A DNA stretch of 64,000 bases, taken from assembly GCA_964017185.1 (NCBI GenBank), contig OZ024869.1:3866501-3930500 (forward strand), in the 5' to 3' direction. The notes beneath the pieces were generated by a model. It did not search any database. It saw only the letters and a program-made list of their open reading frames with translations, and was not told the origin of the DNA. The number at the start of each line of letters is the position of its first letter. Position 1 is the first letter of the stretch. The position numbers and the translations under genes are program-made. Below, in pieces: positions 49,901 to 58,900 of the stretch. The DNA comes from Rugalucina vietnamica (taxonomy: Eukaryota > Mollusca > Bivalvia > Lucinida > Lucinidae).

Positions 49901-52900
49901 GTTGGGCAAGGCGTACCAAGCACTGTCACAGTACAACTGTCAGAGCGCTATCAACTATTTCTCTGATCTCCCTCAGCACCAGTACAACACCGGCTGGGTT
50001 CTCTGCCAGGTCGGCAGAGCATACTTTGAAATGCAGGAACATCATCAGGTGAGCTGCACAGCAAGAGAAACGGTCAACAGGGTTTCTGACCTATAAAACT
50101 TTTTTCAAGCTCAGCTCAGCTGAGCATGAAATTTCAACTGCTCATAAATGACAAAATAGCCTAAATAAATTGAAATTTCCAAAGATCACCAAAGCCTGTA
50201 ATTTATCCTGCTAATAAATGTTAAAATGCCAACAATTGTTGGCATTTTAACATTTTTGAGCAGGATAAATTTTAGTCTCGGCTGAGCTGAGCATAAAAAA
50301 TTTTTTTATAACCTCGGGGCCTGGTCTGACACAAACTGGCCTGTTACAGTCAAAGAAGAAGGCTAGAAGCTTGAAATTTTAGATTTAAAAAGCAGAGGAA
50401 TTGTACTATCCGTGTAGCAAAAACGTAGGCGCTGATCAAATGTGCAGTTACTGTTGAAATGCAAGAACACCATCAGATGAGCCGCCTCGTGGGAAAACCA
50501 ACAATGTGGTTTCCGAACAGGTCCAACACAAACCGGCCTATACAAGCACCGGAAAGAGCTAGAAGCTTGAAATTTCGGATTTAAGTTGAAGAGGAATTGT
50601 ACTATCCGAGTAGCGAAAACAAAGGCGCTGATCAGCTTCGCGGTTAGCTTCGCGGTTACCGCGAAGCTGATCTGCGCCTTTGTTTTCGCATATGCAGATT
50701 GTTGGTTTTCCCATGAGGCGGCTCAGGTATAGTTGTATTGAGATGTAAAGTATCCTGTCAGATCTATCATCTGGTCTCGAGGTTAAAAAACTTTTTTCAT
50801 GCTCACTTCAGTGGAGACTGAAATTTCAACTGCTCATAAATATTGCAATTGCCTTACTAAAATGCAGATTATTTAAGAAATAGATCAGCTCTAGCAGTGA
50901 ATTGTTGAGTAATAATTCACTGTTTGGAGGTCAGTTGTAAAGAAGATCAAATCACGAGCGCGTAGCGCGAGTGATTTATCTTCTTACAACTGACCGACAA
51001 ACAGTGAATTATTACTCAACAATTCACGCACTTGAGCTGATCTATTTCGATTCTAACACACAATAAACGGAATAAATGTCACTGAAACCGTCGATATCGT
51101 TCAGCTTTCCGCCATTGCAAATGCAGATATCCCGCCAAATATTTGACTGTAATGCTGGTATTTACACACACTTATTACGTTTGTTGTGCGCTAAAACGAC
51201 GTTTCACCGTCTAACGCTGCTTTGTGGGATAGCTGACGTCACAAATGCCGCAAAGTAACGTCACGCTTATTCGCCCAGTGAAATTGTTGCACAATATAAC
51301 ACGTTTTTTACCATTGGCTATATAGGCGAGCTGTGTTAGAATGGATATTGAAGCTTAAAAATAATGAAAAAAGACAAGGACACCAACAGTTAGAAAATGA
51401 AGGTATAAGCTTGGACTTTGAAGTAAGCTTTTTGGCTGTCATAGAAACATTAGTAATGCAGTTGCTAAGTGAAAATATATCAAACAAGAAAAAGTGCCTT
51501 GAGAGGCACGTATACCCCTGGCTGGTAGCTCCCCCCACCGCCCCCACCCCTCAGCCCACCGCCCCCAATCCAGACATGCTCACTGACAGTGACACATTAA
51601 ACCTCAATTCCTGATGAAAGAGAGCGCCCTCAACAAGTAAATCTTATAAATTTGTATTTGCAAAAAGCACTGACTAAAACCATGGGGGGAGGGGGTGTAG
51701 TAGAATGACAGATCTATTTTAGAGCAGTATACAGAGCTGACTTGTATACTCAATCTAGGACTTGATCGCTGACATTGAGGGTCAGGTCCTTGGTCCTAGA
51801 TGTAAAGTAGAATGTCATTCTTCAATAATATTAAAAAAAAAATAATAATAAAAATAAAAAAAAAAATTAAATGTCCTAGATCTTGACCTCTAGCCCCACC
51901 CTCAGGGCATGGACCCTAGAGTCTTATGTCATTAGGAACAAGGCAAGCCTTATAGAGTACCTTTGGTGCAAGTAAGAATCATTTCTAAACATGGTGGTAA
52001 AGAAAAGTAAAGAAATACATTTTTTAAAGAAGTTCTAGATTTTGACCTCTAGCCCCACCCCCCGCACATGGACCCTAGTGTCTGAATCTTACATGGTACC
52101 TATGGTCTAAGTATGAATGCTTTCTGATAAGACTTTGTGGATGTCAAGAAAATAAACTTAGAGAAAATTTATCATGAAATTTTATCATATTATAAATAAG
52201 GCCTAGATTTTGACCTCTAGCCCCACCCCCTGGAGATGGTACCGAGCATGGAGTATGAAAGCAAACCTTATAGGGTATCTATGAACTAAATAAGAATACA
52301 TCCCTATGATTGTTTGTTAAGATATTGACTTATAGAAGAGACATTAAAATTGTACACAGCATACTTTAAAGGTGACCTAGATTTTGACCTCCAGCCTTAC
52401 CCCCGGGCATGGGCCCTGGGGTTCGAACTCATGGAAACAAAGCAAACCCTATAGGGTACCTATGGTCCAAATATGAATGGTTTCTGACCATTGGATCATG
52501 AGATATACACCTCTAGAAAAACTTTAACCAAAACTTTGACGTAAATTCCACGAACGTTCCGGAATTACGAACGAAGAAACAAACTAACTAACTAACAGAC
52601 GAACGGAAAAGCGAATGCTATATACTCGTCGGCTTAAATGCCGGGGGTATAAACAGTTTAACTCATATAAGCCCGGCATCCTTTTTATGGGACATAGGTA
52701 AACAGTATTGGGAAGAGTTTCATCACTTACTTAAACTTTCAAAATAATATGAGCCGGCTCATGGGAAAACCAACAATCTGCATAGGCGAAAACAAAGGTG
52801 CAGATCAGCTTCACAGTAACTGCGAAGCTGATCACGCCATTGTTTTCACTACTCATATAGTACAGTTCCTCTTCTACTTAAATTCGAAATTTCAAGATTT

Positions 52901-55900
52901 TAGCTCTTTTCTGTGCTTGTACAGGCCGGTTTGTGTCAGACTTGTTCAAAAACCACATTGTTGGTTTTCCCACGAGGCGGCTCATTTCTTTCTTAATGAT
53001 TAATAGGCTGAGAAAGTGTTCAGCGAAGTGCGTCGTGACGAGCCCTACCATATAGAAGGCATGGAAATCTACAGCACGGCACTCTGGCATCTACAGAAAG
53101 AAGTAGAGTTATCTGCCCTTGCTCAAGAACTCACGGAAATGGATAAGGATTCACCAGAGGTTAGAAAACTATACTGTTGTGTAGACCACACAATATTATG
53201 CAAAATGGAGAATGTGGTGGTTTAGTTTTAATAGTTTGGGGCTGGGTATCAAGCAGGCAGTGGGTAGATCCCTACTGTTACTGTGTTGTGTCCTTGAGCA
53301 AGACATTTACTCGCTGTTGCAATGGTTGATAAATGAGTTGTTAAACAATAAGAATTTCACTGTGAAAATTTCTTGTTTCAGGCGTGGTGCGCTACGGGTA
53401 ATTGCTTCAGCAATCAGAAGGAGCATGACACTGCCATCAAGTTCTTTCAAAGAGCCATTCAGGTATTCAGTTTAAATACTTTTCTTATGCATGATGACTT
53501 TTTTTTTTTTTTTTTTTTTGTTTCATTTAGATGAAATTTCTGTAAGTAAACAAATAGCCCCCGATTGGATGCTGCATCAGATGGTGTCACATCTGGGCCT
53601 ATACTGTTTGCCAATAGGATTCCAGGCTTAAATGAGTAGTAGTTTTTATTTGATTATTTGAATTATAAAATTTCTGTAAAACTTGGAAAAACACCTTGCT
53701 GTTCATCAAATTCTTCAAGCCTGCAGTACAGGTGCACAAGTTACATACATGTTGTGAATTTATGAACACTTATGCTTGGATGTTAGATTTTAATAGCCAA
53801 TTCTTTTGTCAGAGCACTATTAGTCTAAAACTTCATATGCAATTATGTAAATTTAATCATTTTGTGTGATGAGCAATTTTTCAGTACCTGTTTGAATAGC
53901 TTAGTACACATACTAAATGGCCTAAAATACTTGATTCACACTTCTGATTGATTTTTCATTTTTTCATTTCAGATAAGTCCCAACTTTGCCTACGCGTACA
54001 CTCTGCTAGGGCATGAATACATTTACACAGAAGAGCTGGATAAAGCCATGGCTTGCTTCAGAAATGCTATACGGGTTGATCCTAGGCATTATAATGCTTG
54101 GTAAGGAACACCAATCAAGACAACATTTGAGCCGCCTCATGGGAAAACCAACAATCTGCATAGGCGAAAACAAAGGCGCAGATCAGCTTCGCGGTAACCG
54201 CGAAGCTGATCAGCGCCTTTGTTTTCGCTACTCGGATAGTACTATTCCTCCTCTACTTAAATCCGAAATTTCAAGCTTCTAGCTCTTTTCTGAGCTTGTA
54301 CAGGTTTGTGTCGGACCTGTTCGGAAACCACATTGTTGGTTTTCCCACGAGGCGGCTCATTTACAGACATTAAAATTACTATTACATATTTCCTAGACTT
54401 GGGGACCATTTATTCAAAATCTAGATAGTATCTTCTTACAAACGATCAATTCAGTTCCAAATCTGGACCCAGTTGTTCAAAATTAACGACATCGTTAGTT
54501 TAATGATTCATTAAAATTTCAAACATGAATATTACAAATACACTGTTAATTTGTGTTCATAAAATGTAAGAATCCTTTGCAATGCAATGCAAAGGATTTT
54601 CATATTTTATCAACAAAAAATAACAGTGTATTCGCTTATATAGTCGGCATTTACTTAATGAGTTGAGGTCTTAATGATGTTAAGATAACGAAGTTTTGAA
54701 CAGTCAACTCCTTACATCTAGAAAACATAGAACCACAATAGTAGTGTACTGGCTTAGTGAGTAAGGCTAAGACTTTGAGTCGGAGAGACCCTGTTTCGAA
54801 CCTCAGCTGTGGCATCATTTGTTTTGCCCTTGAGCATATCACATTTTCACAACTCCTTAGGTAATTGATTAACAGTAAAATGTAGAATCACATTAAAATT
54901 GTCAATAAACTCTAAGGAGGCTTAAAATGTTTGTTTATTTCTGCTGTGTTAAAAATTTCAGTTAGATTTAGATTTCCATGATAACATCAAAGCTCCAGTG
55001 AAACAGCTCAATAAAGCTAGTATCTCACTGGCATGCGAATTTCTCGTGACTGTTTTGCGAATTTTGTCGCGGGACTTTCGCACGACATTCATGCGAGTGT
55101 CGTGAGAATTTCTTGTGTCGCGAACTGGTCGCGAAGTTTTTCAACATGTTGAAAAGTTTTATGTGAATTTTTTCTCCAAAATATTTCGCAAGACTGTCGT
55201 GCGACGGTCGCGCGACGTTCGTGCGAGTGTCGCGAACTTGTCGCCGCGAAATTTTGGCGAATTTACAATGCAAAGTTTTCGCGACACTCGTACGAATGTC
55301 GCGCGAGTGTCGCACGACGGTCGAGTGTCGCACGACGGTCGTGCGACAGTCTTGCAAAAACCTTGCGACTATCTGGCAAGAAAATAAAACTAAGCGACAT
55401 TCGTACGAATGTCTCGCGACACTCGCACGAATGTCGCGTGACTGTCGTACGAATTTAAATGAAAATAAGTTACATTCGCGGGAAAGTCGTGAGACACTCT
55501 CACGAATGTCGCGCGACTATCGTGCGACAGTCGAGCGATATATTTTCAAAATTAGACCGAAATTCGCGAATTTGTCGCAAAAATGTATATTCAATGAGAC
55601 TGCAGCGTGAAAATTGTGTTTATATCGTTTATCTTTGTCGCGAAATAGTCGCGAACTATTCGCGAACTAGTCTCCAGTTGTCGCATTCCAGTGAGATAGG
55701 GGCTTAAGAAAGCATTGTAAAATATAAAATAATTTTGTTTTCCTACAGGTATGGAGTGGGCTTGATCTACTACAAGCAGGAAAAATTCAGCCTGGCCGAG
55801 GTTCACTTCAGAAAAGCATTAACAATTAACCCCCAGAGTTCAGCATTATTGTGCCATATTGGAGTTGTAAGTAACATTTTGCAATACATTAAAGGTTCAG

Positions 55901-58900
55901 ACTGGTCTATAGCTGGTTTGTGATGATAAATGAGCCACGTCATGAGAAAACCAACATTTTGCATTTGCGAAAACAAAGGCGCAGATCAGCTTAGCAGTTA
56001 CTGCCTTTGTTTGCAACACACACATAGTACAATTCCTCTTCTTTCTTAATCGAAAATTCCAAGCTTCTGGCCTTTTTAGCTCGCCTGTACGAAAGTACAG
56101 GAAGAGCTATTGCAGTCACCCCGGCGTCGGTGTTAGCGTCGGCGTTGCTCAAAATGTTAAAGTTTTTCGTTAAAGTTTTTATGAGTCTATATCTCTTGAA
56201 GTTGTGGATGGATCAAGTTGAAACTTTGCATGTTGGTAGATATTGGTCTGAAGTTTTATGCTGTACCATCATGACCCACCTGGGTGACCTTGAGGTCAAG
56301 GTCATGGACTTAGAAATTTTTGTTTAAGTTTTTGGTTAAAGTTTTTATAAGTCTATATCTCTTGAAATTGTTGATGGATCAAGTTGATACTTTGCATGTT
56401 GGTAGATATTGGTTTGACATTTTATGATGTACCATCATGACCCACCTGAGTGACCTTGAGGTCAAGGTTACGGACTTAGAAATTTTGTGTTAAAGTTTTT
56501 GGTTAAAGTTTTTATAAGTCTATAGCTCTTGGATATGTTGATGGATCAAAGTTGATACTTTGCATGTTGGTAGATATTGGTCTGAAGTTTTATGCTGTAC
56601 CAACATGACCCACCTGGGTGACCTTGAGTTCAAGGTCACAGACTTTGAAATTTATAAGTCTGTTTCAAATTGTAGATGGATCAAGTTGAACTTAGCATGT
56701 TGGTATATATTGGTCTGAAGTTTTATGCTGTACCATCACGACCCACCTGAGTGACATTGAGGTCAATGTCTTTGGTCATAGATTTTAATAGATTTAGTGG
56801 CAAAGCACAAGTCAGCGAGCTACGCTGTCCGGCGACAGCTCTTATTCTGTGTACAAGCTGAATTGTGTCAGACCTTGTCGGAAACCCATTTTGTTGGTTT
56901 TCTCACGCGAATGCTCAGATGTGATAAACCAGAGGTTCACTTCATGATAAAAAGGAAAATAGGGAGCGCGGTGGCATAGTGGTAGAGCGTCGGACTTGGA
57001 ATTGAGAGGTCCAGGGTTCGATCCCCACAGGCGTCACCATGTTGTGTCCTTTAGCAAGACATATTAACTCCCTACAGTACTGGTTAAACCCAGGAAGCGA
57101 CATGACTGAAAAATTGTTGACTGGGACGTTAAGCCTTAATACAAACAAAAAAACAAACTAAAAAGAAAATAAAGTTCAGCATTCCCATGCCATATTGCAG
57201 TTGTAAGTAATGCTTCATCATATTAAGATTTTCATGGGTTTAGTTATGTCTCCCTCCGACAGGGTCGGGAGACATATTGTTTTTCCCCGTGCGTCTGTCC
57301 GTCCGTCTGTCTGTCTGTCTGTCCGTCACAAATCGTGTCCGCTCTATAACTTGAAAACCGTTACAGATTTTTCAATGAAACTTTGTACACTTGTAAACCA
57401 CGACGAGACGATGTGTCATGCACAAGAACCATAACTCTAGCTTGAGTATTTTTGGAGTTATTTCCCTTTGATTATTTTCGAAACAATTTTGTGTCCGCTG
57501 TATAACTTGAAATCGTTAAAGATTTTTCAATGAAACTTGGTACACTTGCAGACCACGACCAGACGATGTGTCATGCACAAGAACCATAACTCTGGCTTGA
57601 GTATTTTTGGAGTTATTTCCCTTTGATTATTTTCGATACAATTTCGTGTCCGTTGTATAACTTGAAAACCGTTTAAGATTTTTCAATAAAACTTGGTACA
57701 CTTATTGAGCATGATCAGACGATGTGTCATGCACAAGAACCATAACTCTGGCTTGAGTATTTTATGAGTTATTTCCCTTTGATTATTTTCCATACAATTT
57801 CGTGTCCGCTTTATAACTCGAAAATCGTAAGAGTTATTTCAATGAAACTTGGTACACTTATAAAGCACGATGAGATTACGTGTAGTGCTTAAGAACCATA
57901 ACTCTTGCTTGCATATCTTTGGAGTAATTTCCCTTTGATTATTTTCCATACAATTTCGTGTCCACCCTATAACTTGAAAACCGTAAGAGAAATTTCAGTG
58001 AAACTTGGTACACTTATAAAGCATGATGAGACGATGTGTCATGCACAAGAATTATAACTCTTGCTTTCATATCTTTGGAGTTATTTCCCTTTGATTATTT
58101 TTCCATACAATTTCATGTCCACTCTATAACTTGAAAACCATAAGAAATATTTCAATGAAACTTGGTACACTTATAAAGCACGATGAGATGATGTGTCATG
58201 CTAAAGAACCATAACTCTTGCTTGCATATCTTTGGAGTTATTTCCCTTTGATTATTTTTCATTCAATTTCGTGTCTGCTCTATAACTCAAAAACCATTAG
58301 AGATTTTTCAATGAAGCATGGTACACTTATAAAGCATGATGCACAAGAATCATTACTCTTGCTTTCATATCTTTGGAGTTATTTCCCTTTGATTATTTTC
58401 CAAACACTTTCGTGCCCCCTCTATAACTTGAAAACCGTAAGAGATATTTCAATGAAACTTGGTACACTTATAAAACAGAATGACAGGATATGTGATGCAC
58501 AAGAACTATAACTCTTGCTTGCATATTTTGGACATGCACGTAGAAAGGGGGGAGACATCAGTTTTCACATAGAAAACAAATTCTAGTTTTTGTTTACTTT
58601 GAGTTAAAGAGTGAGTATCTTTCATCCTTAGAGGACAAAATTTAATGTGTAAGATCTGAAAACTGGGCAAGTCCCTAAAACTTCAACTCATTGCCACAAA
58701 GGGGCCAACCCCATAAACTTGGTGAAGCTATTATGTCCTTCCCACAAATTGTGCCAGATTTATTTGCTATTTTACATTAATTATGTTCACACTAATTGAG
58801 ACATCAGTTATAGTATGAGCTGCAGATCAGCAGTAACTGCACAGCTGATCAGCGTCTTTGTTTTAACATGACGGATAGTACAAACCCTCTTCTTCTAATA

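Noticed and set aside
51333-51614. Open frame of 93 codons with a Pro-rich end
   Set aside because: The end is the terminus of a tandem-array element and the rest has no recognisable domain or splice support.
55025-55610. Overlapping frames up to 129 codons on both strands
   Set aside because: All fall in the CpG-rich 20-bp array, which is open in several frames because of its composition.
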